DNA from: Ananas comosus
Lineage: Eukaryota; Streptophyta; Magnoliopsida; Poales; Bromeliaceae
Length of the DNA stretch: 64,000 nucleotides
Reading direction: 5' to 3'
Assembly: GCF_001540865.1 (NCBI RefSeq)
Contig: NC_033642.1
Span: forward strand, 4,417,769 to 4,481,768
Position 1 is the first letter of the stretch, and each line of letters begins with the position of its first letter. This document shows positions 12,054-23,531 of the stretch, piece by piece. The notes beneath the pieces are model-generated. The model saw only the letters and a program-made list of their open reading frames with translations. It did not search any database and was not told the DNA's origin. The translations under genes and the position numbers were made by a program.

Positions 12054-13439
12054 GGGGGTGTTTGGCCTAGCTTCTCAGAAGTCATTCTGAGCCCAAAATC
12101 ACTTTTGAGCTCAGTAGAGCATTTGGGAACGACAGACGAAAATCTGATTCTGCTTCTCAGAATTAGAAAACTGATTTTGAAGGCTTCATAATCAGAAACA
12201 GAAAAACGCTGCTTCTCCAAAATTGATTCTGATTTTGGACTCAAACTTCAAATTTTTATTTTTATTTTAGATTCAAACTATAAATTTAACATTAAATTTA
12301 AATTCATATTTGAATTTTTAAATCTCAACATTTCAAATTCAAAATTTAAAATTTAGATTTTAAATTTTAAATTTAAGTTTCAAATCTCAAATTTTAAATT
12401 TTAAATTTTAAATTCAAAATTTTAAATTTTAAATTTAAGATAAAATTGAAATTTTGACATTGCAGATTTTAAAACTAAAATTTAAAATTTGGAAACTTTA
12501 AAATTTAAAATTACAAGTTTTAATTTTCAAATCACAAAATTCAAATTTAAATATCAATTTTAAATTTCAAAATTTTAAATTTTAAAATGTAAATTTGAAT
12601 TTTACTTTTAAATTTCACAATTTTAAATTTAAATTTTAAATTTTGAATTTTAATATTTAAATTTTGAATTTTAAAATTTTGAATTTTGAATTTTGAATTT
12701 TAAGTTTTAAATTTTAAATTTTGAATTTGAAAAGTTTCAAATCTCAAATTTTAAATTTTAAATTCAAAATTTAAAATTTTAAATTTAAGATAAAATTTAA
12801 ATTTTGACATTTCAGATTTTAATACTTAAATTTAAAAATTTGAAATTTTAAAATTTGAAATTATAAATTTTAATTTTCAAATTACAAAATTCAAATTTTA
12901 AATCTTAATTTTAAATTTCAAAATTTTAAATTTTAAATTTTAAACTTTAAATTTTAAATTATAAGTTTTAAATTTTAAATTTTAAAATGTAGATTTTGAT
13001 TTTACTTTTAAATTTTGAAATTTAAATTTTGAAATTTCAAAATTTAAATTTTAAATTTTAAATTTTTAATTCAAATTTCAAATCTTAACTTTAAATTTGA
13101 AATTCAAAATTTAAATTTAGATTGGAAAATTGAAAATTTAAATTTAATTTAAAAATTCAAATTTTAAATTTGAAATTTCATTTATTTTTGTACAAATTTG
13201 AAATTTAAAATTTTAATTTAAATTCCAATTTTAAATTATTTTAAAACAAAATTTAGTAAAAATATTATATATACAAGCATCAAAAATTTTTACTAAACAG
13301 GTTTAGAAAATTATTTTAGAAAAATTACTTTTTATCTAAATTCAACCAAATGCTTTTCAGTTTTTCACCAAAATTAATTTTTCAAACCAAAATTACTTAT
13401 GCAGAAATCACTTTTACAGAAGTTAGGCCAAAGAGGCCC
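12054..13439. mobile_element. MITE-like element with A/T self-complementary core
   Basis: The terminal inverted repeats are imperfect: GGGGGTGTTTGGCCTA on the left and, on the reverse strand of the right end, GGGCCTCTTTGGCCTA; both continue with CTTCT. AAT flanks both sides (12051-12053 and 13440-13442) as a possible 3-bp target duplication, in the manner of PIF/Harbinger-related MITEs. About 12243-13300 consists almost entirely of AAATTT, TTTAAA and AAATTTTAAA words. There is no coding capacity. It lies in the putative promoter of the gene that starts near 13568. Confidence 0.65.
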
Positions 13440-13567
13440 AATATTCTATCAACTTTTAACTTTCCCTCTTCCTAACTTTCCCTCTTCCTAACCCCTTTTC
13501 CTAACCCTAGTTTCTTTTTCCCTTTTCTTTTCACACTTTACACACGCAGCCGGTTCTTTCTTTCTCT
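13440..13567 (+). promoter_or_regulatory. putative promoter/5' UTR of the host gene
   Basis: CT-rich with a repeated CTTTCCCTCTTCCTAA and a telo-box-like CCTAACCCTAG (about 13496-13510), both common in plant 5' UTRs. On the far side of the MITE, 11960-12000 carries GCCCAT and GGCCCAC motifs, resembling TCP-type promoter elements. No clear TATA box. Inference only. Confidence 0.35.
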
Positions 13568-16500
13568 ATGTCTACGCCCAAAGACACCTCCGGCAGCGCT
13601 CTTCCTACTTCGCCGTTCGCACACTCCCGGCGGTGCATTCTTCACTGTTCGCATATCCCGATGGAACTTGAGCAGCAGCGCTTTCAGCAGGTTCGTTCTT
13701 CGTCTTTCATTGATCTTCATCTTTTTTCTTTTTTTTTTCTCCCCTTTTTCTTATGGTTTTTTGAGCAGAATGTGAGGGATTGTCTTTATCGTATCGGATT
13801 GGCGCGAAATCCACTGAAGGATCAAATGGCAACTAAGAAAGGGGGGGGGTGTGAATTAGTTGAGAACTAAAAACTCAAGTAAAATTAAATTAAGATAAAA
13901 ATTGCACAACCAAATAAAAGAAAAAAATCAAACTCAGATAACACAGATGATTTATCCTAGTTCGGCCTTTCTGCCTACTTCAGTCCGATCCTTCTTCTCC
14001 TTGAGATACCGATTTCACTATCACTTGGCCTTTTGAACAGGGCAAGACCAAAGCCGCTTACAATCACACAAAACTTCTTTTACAACCTCTCAATGAAGCT
14101 CACAATTACAAATCAATGAACAATTAGGACTTAGAGAATTTTTCTGAAGTTGTATCACAAACAACATCCAAGCCCCCCTTTAAATACACTAGCCATCATT
14201 TCAAAAATGGAACAAATTATGATTAAATCATAATTGATTTTAATTTGAATTTTAACTATTAATCCTTTTAAATTAATACTACAAATGAAAACTTTTTGAA
14301 TTCATTCCACATTTGTAAAAGCTTTTGAAATAATACCATACATATAAAATTCATGCCATAATAAAATCAATTTTGAATTTATACCATATCTCTTTCATAC
14401 CATATTAAAATAATGGCTAATTTAACATTAAGTTTCAATCAAATCCAAAAGATGAATTGGTCAACTTGACTAGGTTGACCGGCTCATATCTGATAAATTG
14501 TAAAGAAGTCCTCCAGATTATTGTTGTGGCATTTGCATCCAATTTGGTACAATTTGATCTTGTCCGGACCAATTTGAACAATTTGATTGAATGGTTACCT
14601 TTGATCAAATCCGGTTCAGCTTGAGCCACTTTAAATTCAATTACAATCAGAAATTGCTAAATAACAAATTAAATCCAAAATTTGTTTGTTATCATCAAAA
14701 TTTATTATTCGTTAAAATCCAACATCCACCACCGCTCAACTTCCTCCCCGTCGAGCACAATATTTTTGTGAGTAAGGTAGCGTTGAATAATCCAGCCAAC
14801 GAGCCGAAAACGAGCTAGCTCGAATAAATTGCGAGCTGATCACGAGCTAGACTTTTCGAGCTCGTCATCATGAGCCGACCTTGAACACTTTCGAGCCGAT
14901 CTCGAGCTGGCTCCGGCTCGCTCGAGTTCGGCTCGTTGACAGCCCTAGCTCCATGTTGGTTATTTGATTTTTGCAACTCCTTTTTCTGTAATCACTAAGG
15001 TTTAGATGTTGGACATAAATTTATTTTTTTTCAATCTCGAATTGCAATTTGTAAATTGTAAATTCATAGTTGTGATATCAAACATGTTTTGATCTTATTT
15101 TGGTATGCAATAATGAAATGACCTTCCTGATTGGTGAGACCCCTCGCTTTAGATTACAAAGTATTATTCTTCATGTTAGGGCTTTTTTAGCAAAATTTGC
15201 ATAAAATTGATCTTCGTCTTGTTATCGTCGATCTGTTTTGAATTGGCCTTCTCTTAGGTTGACGGATATTTCATGAATTAAGTTTTTACACTCCACCTGC
15301 TTGACTAGCATTTGTTTTCATCTTAGCTTCTGATTCCTTCATAGGACAAAGGTTAACAATCAGAATATTAGTGATGTAATTACTAGTTGTATGTATTGGG
15401 TTTAATACAAATTACTATTTAAAAGAGAAATCAAGTTTCCTTTCGGAAAGAAAGTAGAAGGGAAAACAGCAGCATTCAATTTTCTATTCTCCATATTGGC
15501 TGATTTCACGTGTTCCTGATGAATTAACTTGTTCCCTTCTGAGTTGTCTCGCTACTGAGTTGTCTCCTTTTTCCTTTCTCTGATAATACTTTTGCAGGAT
15601 TTTCTTATAAGCCTAAAAGAGATGGTTGCTGTGCGGGCAAAGAATGTAGGCTTTAGTGATCTTGCTGAAAAGTTTGATGTGAGAATGCTTCGAGCTCTTT
15701 GTATGTGTCACTGAATTCCCCTATTTGAGGCAAAGACTGCAAATTTTTGTCACTTTTTTCTCAATTTCATGGTATACTGAAAAATATATCTGTTATAATT
15801 AGGATGTGTTTGTTACATTAGAAATTGTAGTCAATTATCTAACTTGCAAATTAAAAAATTCCGTTGATTTAAGATTGTTTTCTCTGTATCTCATTAAACC
15901 TCTGTTGTAGCTATACTTCTTTTCTAGCTGAATTGTTTTGTGTCCTCTTGTCTTGGTCAATCTCAATTAATCTTCCTATTTTTTCGCTGGTTGTTCATGA
16001 ATATACACTTCAGTAATGGATTATCTGCTTAATACTAATCATTTTCTCCATTTGGCATAGTACAGTGATAAACTGAAGTTGAGGTTATACCATTAGCAAC
16101 ATGTATATAGCAAAAAGATGCCTAAAAACATTCATTTTTGAGGTTTCCCAGTTTTTATTTTTCTCTTTCTATATCTGGTTATAAAGATCTTGATTTGCTT
16201 GAAAATTGGATAAAATGGAGTATACTTTTGGCTGGAGTGGTTTATCTGGTGTCTTCTCTTAGACACACTAAAATTACCTAACAGATTCTTTTTGGTTCAA
16301 ATTATCATGATTTTTCTCTGACGGGAGTGGACATCTAATTTTCACTTTATTCCGCTCGTAACTCTTGTTACAAATTCATTCTGATCTAACAGGAAATTTC
16401 CAATTGGCGATCTATGTTACTAATTTATTCTGGTCCTTTTTTTTGTGGAAAATGGTTGCAAGTTTCCAAATCATGTTTCAAATTCTAGACATTCTGGTTG

Positions 16501-19500
16501 CAATCTATTCATTTCGTTTCGAAACAAATATCTTTGATGTTTCTCTTGTACTAAAATCGTTGTATGTATTGTGACTCGCCTGTATTGTAGCTTGTTTAGT
16601 CCAATAACTTCTCAGGGATTATTTTGTTGGAAAATTTCAAGGGGCGACTGAAAAGCGCCTCGACTGACCCAAAGTTGGTTGAGATGCTAGCATCATTAGG
16701 TGGCAGTAGTCTGGCTCCACCTGATCAGGAGAGCAGTTCTTGCTCTGAGCTTTCTATCAATGATATTTCAATGCCAAGTTTTATCACACCGAGACGAAAG
16801 AGGATGCAGGATGGGTAAGCACTATGTCATGCATGCGTTTGTACTTAGTTTCTCAACCACGCAATGGTAAAACATTTGTACTTTGTTCCTAGGCATCCAG
16901 ATTAGTTTCTTCAATTATATAATTGTAAAAACATGTGTCCTTTTGTTTCTAGGCATGTAGAAACCTACTAAAATGATCGAACCCTAGCACTTGGTGCATC
17001 TTTAGCTATACAATTGTGTACAGTTTATTGTGTTCCTTTGCCCTTTTAGGCGGAATTTCACGGCCATATAGTAACATTCCAGCCTGTCGAAATTATGTTC
17101 ATACGTTCTTTATTTCTTGCTGCATTCAGATTTTTACTTGGAATATTTGTGAAGACTTCAATTTTTTTTTTTTAACTATTTAACTCGAGAGTGTTTTATT
17201 ATATCTTCTTCAAAAGCTCTTTTCATTTCCAAACATAAGGTTTGAATGAAGCTTTGCTTTTGTCTGCAGATTACGTGGAGAGAGTGTCCAAGGAAGTTGC
17301 AAGAAACAGAAAACAGAGAAGAACATATAATAATCAGCATGATTCTTCATCTACTACAATTTTACATGTTCCCGCCGGTAAAAATCATTTTTGCCCCTGG
17401 TTTTACCCATGATCTCTTTGACGGGATGCTGAGTTTCTTTTCCCTTGTTTCTTTCCTTCTACATCATTTATTTATGGGTAAACTTCAAAAACCACCCATA
17501 TTGTTTCACACTTTCTCATTTTAGTACCATATGGTTTAGAGTGTCTCAAGTTAGTGTCCTGTGGTTTTATTTTTATCTTTTCGTCAGCTTCTCCGTTAAT
17601 ATTTTGTTAAATTATATGCAAAAAACTTCAGATACCCCATCTAGGTTTATCGAATATTCACTTTAGTACCTCTTTAGTTTTAAGTTTGTCATTGATTTGA
17701 CAAAAAAAAAAAATTAGTAGAATCGATAATAAAAAGATAAAAATGAAACTACAAGACACTAAATCCACAGGGTATTAAAGTGAGAAAGTGTGAAACTACA
17801 AGAGTTGTATTTGAAGTTTCCCTTTATTTATTAGTCTGATAACATGCTTCACGCATAATGTAATTGCTAACTATTTAGTAGTTTAAGAGCTAACACCTAA
17901 CCTTTGAACTATATATGTAAACCTTTCATTTTTACTCAAATATGAAAATCTTAACAGTAAAGACATGGATTGATTTTACTCAAATTATTATGTATATCTT
18001 TTATTTTCTTTTGGACATATTTGCAGCTTTATTGTCAGATAGCTATCTGAACCATAGGCATAATTAAAGTTTATGAAGATACTGAGATGAAGACTACAGG
18101 TTTTAAATTTTGCATAAAAAATCTATTAGTTTTGAGCTTTTGCAAAAGTAGGCCGTCTTTTTGAATTTTGCAGATTCGGGCCGAATTTTCAGAAGGATGA
18201 CCAAACTACCCCTCTTTCAAAATGCATAAAAATTATATGCTTTAAATGCCTAGAAAAATACAACTGCTAAGCCATTAAGTGTAAAATTTCTTGAAAATGA
18301 CAACTGCTAAGCCATAGTTACGTATACGATTCTCGTGAAATGAGAATCCTCACTCAAGACAATATCTGTATAAGTAGTGCAACATATGCATTGTTGATAC
18401 ACATTTTGCATGATTTTTATACTAAATTACGTATAGTTTAGTATATTACTGTCACGCCCCGCGACCAACCGCTAATTTGGACCGAGTCGCGGCGCCGCCG
18501 ACAGACCGCCGAACGGACCGGGAATTCCGCTGTACGCGGACAGAGCCTCCCCAGTACGTCCAAGGCGTCGCAGTCCAAACAATCAACGAATGTTCCAACT
18601 AGGAACGGATATCAATCCAGATTGCATAAGGAAGTATCAAATAACATAAACTACTTGCTATTACAAGCATTCATTTTACAACCACTTTTTACATCACAGT
18701 TTCAGTTTACATTTTACTTCCAAATTACAATCTCATTAATACATCATTTAATTTACAATTCTTATACATTTAGAATTCTTTGCCTTCTAGTCCCCTAAGC
18801 TAGACTGCCTCAGGGTACTGCTACCTCGGTCTCTGTGGTAGGGCGCTATCTACGGAGCTACGCCCTCACCTCGCGCCGCCGTGCCGCACACGAACGACCT
18901 GAAAATCCCAAAACAACGTGGGGTGAGAACCAACTCCATGGTTCCCACTGGGTACGGCCATCCAAGGAAAAAGCTCGACCGATAGGTCCGAGGAGGCACT
19001 GCAACATGTTAGTTCAACAATATACAACAGATATATATATTCAATTGAAATACATGCCATGCCTCAAGATATGCGATATGGAAGTCATGCAACACTATGC
19101 AACATCTAGTAGATCATTTGATTCTACGCTTTACTTAGCTACTCTTAGCTCATATCTTTACTCTAAGGTTTTTATTACCTTAGGATCTCAACTCGGTCCA
19201 CTGGCTTCTAAGGTCTCTACTACCTTAGCTCAAGCCTCTAATCTCTAGCTCATAAGGGTTCCTCTACCCTAACGAAGCTAACCACACGACTCGGCGTCGA
19301 GTCAATCATCCGCGGATAGCCCGCGCACTGGCTGCTCATCAGCCTACCGCCCTCTCTGTCTCAGCCCCCTAGCGGCGAAGTCGTCGCACACGCTAAGCTC
19401 GGCTCAAGTCGCACGACTTGACCATCTGGCGACGATCACGTTGCTCTTACCCAGCGTGAGCTCGAGTCACGACACACCGTCTGGCGGTGAACGGATCGCA

Positions 19501-22320
19501 CCACACCCAACAACGGTACATGTCAGACTCAGCCACCTGGAGGCACCCGTACCGTACTTATCCAGCATGGATTCAGTCTGCTCTGGCGGTCTGATCCTCA
19601 AATGGCTTAACCATCCTGGCGGTGAAATCGTCGCACAAACGCCACGGCAATGGCTCAAGGCCCGGGCGGTGATCTCCATGTGATCGCCCCAATCCTCCCT
19701 CGGTACCAAGCTCGGCGGCGAAGTCGTCACACAAACGCCCTAGCTTCTACCAGGGTCATCACAAGTCATGGGATTCCGGAATCCACTTTCCACAGGTCAA
19801 GGGTCCATAGCCAACCCTATACTTTCGACCTAGCTCATCCTAGTGGCTATACCACTATACTCATCAACCTAGGTTCCAACACTCTAGGTTCTATGTCCAT
19901 GTCACTTAACCTAGATATACTTGCTAGGTTCTTGTCATCTTTGCCTAGATGTTCACTTCTAGGTTTACTAGTTCGACCTAGGTTTACTATTACTAGGTTC
20001 GATGCCACAAACCTAGATTGTTCAACTCTAGGTTCACTTATTTAACCTATGTTCTTTAACACTAGGTTAGATGCCACTCGATCTACCTGACAACCTAGTT
20101 GTCCAATCATCTCGGCTCACGCTAGAGTTATCATCTAGCTCATATGCATGTTTTACTTGAACTAGCATTATTTATGTGTCATGCTCACTATGCTTTCTAC
20201 TTAGCATGGTCATCTATGCATTATTGTTACCATGCATTCTCTATTTAGCCTTTACTCTATGCATATTTATTAATGCACCATTTAATCTTGTCTACATGCA
20301 TATGCATCAACATGAGATTATATTGCTAAGACATAAAGGGCGACCTAGTCGCTTCGGTAAGCACAACCCACCTTAGATAGCTTTTCGATTGCTTGTCGAC
20401 ACTTGCAATCGGCCTCCCGCGGCACTCGGCACCCGTTTGGGCCCGACCTCACAGTTGCTCCCCACGAGCGCGCCGCTTCGCCGTTTCAAGTGCTAGCGAT
20501 CTTTGCCTTGCCGCTACGGTGCTCGGGACCCGATCTCACGATTTATGGACGTTGCCTCGGCCTCCCAGGCGGAAATGGAGCTCCGAGTGCCCGTTTCTTC
20601 AATGTCTTTGCAACGGCTTGTCGAATTGCCGAACCGACTTCACCAACGTGTTTCGTTACCTACCAATTAGGTTTCCGAGGGGTCAAATGAGATCAAACTC
20701 ATCTATTTACAAAAACCCTCTTTGGATGCCCTAGAATGCCATTTCTAGCAAATCCACCAAATCGATCTATGATTTGGGTATAGTCCATCAAAATAGCATG
20801 CTAGGGCTCCAAACAAACTAACTTTAGAGATCAAAACCCTATCCCTAAAGATCTACCATGAGAGGGCTCCAAGCTTACCTCTCCAAGAGCTCCATGGAAG
20901 AAGAAGATGAAGATGAAGATGAGGAAGAGGATCTCCTCCTTGGTCCTCTTCTTCTTTTCCTTTCCTTTCTCTTTTTCTTCTTCTCTTCTCTTTTCTCTTT
21001 TCCTTTCCTTCTTTTCCTCCCTTGCACGATCGGAGAGAGGGAGAGGCAGTGAGGGAGTGAGAGAGGGAGAGAAATACATCTCTCTAATAACCCCTCTCAT
21101 ATTGTAACAAAATGTTATTAGGTCCCTCCACTTTTCATCTCTTACACAGCCCTTACTGGGCGTTCTGCGCGCTGAGGGACCGGTCCCCGAGAGCTCTCCC
21201 CGGTATCACGCGTTCGGGAACCAGTCTCTCCCCGAGAGACCGGTCCTCGGGAGACCGGTTCCTCTCGAAGAGACCAGTCCCCGAGAGCTCATCTCGCGGG
21301 ACTTAGCCAATTTTGGCTCTTCTCACTAATGTCGCAGGCTGGGACCGGTCCCTCCCCTGCCAGGGACCGGTTGCATCAGCAACCCCGCAGCCTTCAGCTG
21401 ATGGGACCGGTCTCTCACCTCCAGAGACCGGTCCCCGAGAGCAACCTCAGCCCAAAAATGCAGATTGCATTATTTGCTCTCGCGGACTCCGTTCCAATGC
21501 ACTTCTTGGGTTTCGTGCATCCTAGGCTTTTCCAAAGCCTATCCATTCGACCCTTAGTCGATCCTGGACAAAATGAAACTCTCGGATTTCGAGAACTCAC
21601 ATTGTTACATTCTCCCCTCCTTAAAAAGAGTTTCATCCGCGAAACTCACTCATTTCTAACCCCTTTTTTTTTTCCTCGACACACTTCTCGAGTACACATT
21701 TTATAGTATGTTATAATATATTATACTATTTTCGCGTAATATATTAAACTGTACGTAATTTAGTGTAAAAATTATGCAAAATGTGTTTTAACAATGTATA
21801 TGTTGCACTACTCATATAGATATTATACTATTTGGAAGAGCATGTTGCACTATTTGAGAGAATGTTGCACTCTTTTATCTTATTAATTATATTTTATTAT
21901 TTTTATTTTGTTTTGAATGATGATTTTCGTTTCATGTAATTATGACTTAGCAGTTGTCATTTTCAAAAAATTTTATACTTAATGGCTTAGCAGTTGTATA
22001 TTTCTAGACATTTAAAGCATATAATTTTTATACATTTTGAAAGAGGGATAGTTTGGTCATCATTCTGAAAATTCGGACCGAATCTGCAAAATTCAAAAAG
22101 ACGGCTTATTTTTGCAAAAGTTCAAAACTAATAGATTTTTTTATGCAAATTGGCCTTCTTTTATTCATCAAACAAAGAAAAAGGCAGAAGTGTAATTTGT
22201 CGTAATTGCTGGAATTGAAGCCACGGATTTTAATTGATTACTATCATCCTCGTGAACCATGGATGAATATCTTATGTAGGTGGCATTTTAGCTGCAGGTT
22301 TGGCATTTTGCTATGTTTAG
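13568..22320 (+). CDS. candidate host gene, six exons, unidentified protein with hydrophobic C-terminus
   Basis: Proposed exons: 13568-13690, 13769 to about 13820-13848, 15598-15700, 16616-16814, 17270 (or 17283)-17377 and 22280-22320 (stop TAG 22318). Introns show GT..AG ends and T-rich acceptors: 78 bp for the first, GTATGT at 15701, GTAAGC at 16815, GTAAAA at 17378, TTATGTAG before 22280. Exon 1 could start at the ATG at 13568 or, in frame, at 13661 (MELEQQRFQQ). Exons 3-4 encode DFLISLKEMVAVRAKN and, later, a Ser-rich region followed by TPRRKRM. Exon 5 is basic (VSKEVARNRKQRR) and joins in phase to exon 6, a short hydrophobic tail, GGILAAGLAFCYV, perhaps a membrane anchor. Weak points: no clear donor after exon 2 because a repeat begins there, and the 16815/17269 junction does not keep the open frame of exon 5 unless the acceptor at 17281-17282 is used. 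It may be a damaged gene. Function unknown. Confidence 0.45.
13849..14754. repeat. repeat-like insertion in intron 2
   Basis: Begins after a run of nine G followed by TGTGAATTAG, and contains a block around 13953-14060 (GTTCGGCC...CCTACTTCAGTCC) of a type I associate with dispersed plant repeats. The rest is AT-rich. It directly abuts the end of exon 2, where a splice donor should be. Element class not identified. Confidence 0.4.
14755..14947 (-). mobile_element. hAT-like MITE end with AGCTCG repeats (right-facing terminus)
   Basis: Ends GGCTCGTTGACAGCCCTA at 14947, which is TAGGGCTGTCAACGAGCC on the minus strand, preceded by repeated GAGCTCG/GAGCCG words. Same family as 11670-11935 but opposite orientation. 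It lies in intron 2 of the candidate gene. Confidence 0.5.
17476..17822. mobile_element. Mutator-type MITE with perfect 9-bp target duplication
   Basis: 347 bp with terminal inverted repeats of roughly 55-60 bp: left GGGTAAACTTCAAAAACC...GTTTCACACTTTCTCA, right (reverse strand) GGGAAACTTCAAATACAAC...GTTTCACACTTTCTCA. TTTATTTAT occurs at 17467-17475 and again at 17823-17831, a 9-bp duplication as made by Mutator-like transposases. It is non-coding and sits in intron 5 of the candidate gene. Confidence 0.9.
18450..21609 (-). mobile_element. LTR (3' LTR, minus strand)
   Basis: Plus-strand start TGTCACGCCCCGCGACC at 18450, end CATTGTTACA at 21609 (3160 bp). A polypurine tract (AAGGAGGGGAGAA on the minus strand) follows at 21610-21622, so this is the 3' LTR of an element whose internal region is reduced to about 100 bp. 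Landmarks: hairpin GAACCAACTCCATGGTTC at 18927-18944; a block at 20330-20660 shared with other copies; CT/GA tracts 20880-21070; seven ACCGGT palindromes between about 21178 and 21432. Confidence 0.85.
21610..21715 (-). mobile_element. polypurine tract and last internal bases of the element
   Basis: Minus-strand reading: TTTCGCGGATGAAACTC, then TTTTTAAGGAGGGGAGAA, then TGTAACA. This is the usual 3' end of the internal domain in plant Tekay/Del-like elements, where the polypurine tract primes plus-strand synthesis. Confidence 0.8.
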
Positions 22321-23274
22321 TACTTCATTCGCATCTTCCATTAATTGTAGCAGATGTTGACACTGCATCTGCTTCCACATTGCTAGTTTGCGTGTATCCG
22401 TATCGTTGTTTCTGTTTTCTGTCGTTGTTTGATGCATGTCATGTAGAGAGAAAATATCTAGCTAGTTCGTTAGCAGCTTAAAAGTGTCTTCAGAATTTCC
22501 TTTATGTATGTTATCTAGACTCTGCCATGTTGGGAACATCTTAAACTCATACAATCAGGGAGCAATCTTTGGACTGTTGTTGTCTGAACGTGACAAAAGA
22601 AAAGGATGGAAAATTTACTATTAATGCCCTTGTTCAGCCTCTGAAGCATCACAAATTTAAAGAGCCAAAGAAGTTTAGCAACTTATGGAGTATACTGAAG
22701 TTCTTCTTCGTAGGACTTCGCCACACACTACACTCCACAGAGTTTATTTTTACACACCCAGCTAGCTTTGGCATCTGATTACATGTGATAGACACCATGG
22801 CCTTGCTACGTGCTCAGAAGATAGCGATGTTTTAGGTGGAGGGTTTAACGACTCAAAGGCGACTCAAGTCGCTAAACCCTTCCTCTCGAGCAAACATTAC
22901 TCTCTAGTTTTATTCTATTCGACCTGATTCTCGTGAACTAACTAAAGGGCCCTCTAAGTGGACTCAATCTAGGGTTACAGTTTTCCTTAATTTATAGTTG
23001 ACAACTTATATTTTGACGGAACTGTTGTTCTCTGGATGACTCTCATGTCCTGGTGCGAGCAAGCCGGACATGATTTTCGTCTTCATTGCGGTGCTCAAAC
23101 GAATAGCTGCTTGCTCTGGAATTAGCTGCAAATTTGTAGAATGATGAGTACTAACCTGCAAAATGGCAGACCCAAAATAAGAGTCGTGCTACCCATACAC
23201 CCCATTTAGAGTTGTAGATCCTACAACTCCTTGATCCAACGGCTGATATAAACTTGGTTTAAAAAAAAAAAAAA
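22321..23274 (+). other. 3' UTR/flank of the candidate gene
   Basis: No convincing reading frame. It contains an inverted repeat at 22841-22879 (GGGTTTAACGACT...AAGTCGCTAAACCC, 12-13 bp arms) and ends in a run of A at 23262-23274 just before the assembly gap. Any polyadenylation site is unresolved. Confidence 0.35.
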
Positions 23275-23531
23275 NNNNNNNNNNNNNNNNNNNNNNNNNN
23301 NNNNNNNNNNNNNNNNNNNNNNNNNNNNNNNNNNNNNNNNNNNNNNNNNNNNNNNNNNNNNNNNNNNNNNNNNNNNNNNNNNNNNNNNNNNNNNNNNNNN
23401 NNNNNNNNNNNNNNNNNNNNNNNNNNNNNNNNNNNNNNNNNNNNNNNNNNNNNNNNNNNNNNNNNNNNNNNNNNNNNNNNNNNNNNNNNNNNNNNNNNNN
23501 NNNNNNNNNNNNNNNNNNNNNNNNNNNNNNN
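23275..23531. other. assembly gap (257 N)
   Basis: Run of N between a poly-A stretch and the interior of a minus-strand LTR, so the left end of that LTR is missing. Confidence 0.99.

Larger units (their letters stand above)
18111..22155. mobile_element. long-armed foldback (MULE-like) element split by an LTR
   Basis: The arm at 18111-18449 (starting TGCATAAAAAATCTATTAG) is repeated in inverted form at about 21716-22150. Shared blocks in order are CTATTAGTTTTGA, a GACGGC/GCCGTC segment, CCAAACTA.CCCTCTTTC, TATATGCTTTAAATG, CAACTGCTAAGCCATTAAGT and, innermost, GCAACATAT.CATTGTT and CATTTTGCAT. The pre-insertion element would have been about 0.75 kb and almost wholly palindromic. No target duplication is clear at the outer ends. 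It lies within intron 5 of the candidate gene. Confidence 0.8.

Noticed and set aside
11670..14947. A single 3.3-kb hAT element with captured exons
   Set aside because: The 8-bp flanks (AAATCACG and GCTCCATG) do not match and the downstream exons lie outside; kept as two ends only.
18835..20045. Several 80-137-codon frames in the LTR at 18450-21609
   Set aside because: Lie in LTR sequence without promoter or domain evidence and are not kept in sister LTRs.
22569..22778. 69-codon frame after the last exon of the candidate gene
   Set aside because: No splice or start support and no recognised motif; treated as 3' UTR or flank.
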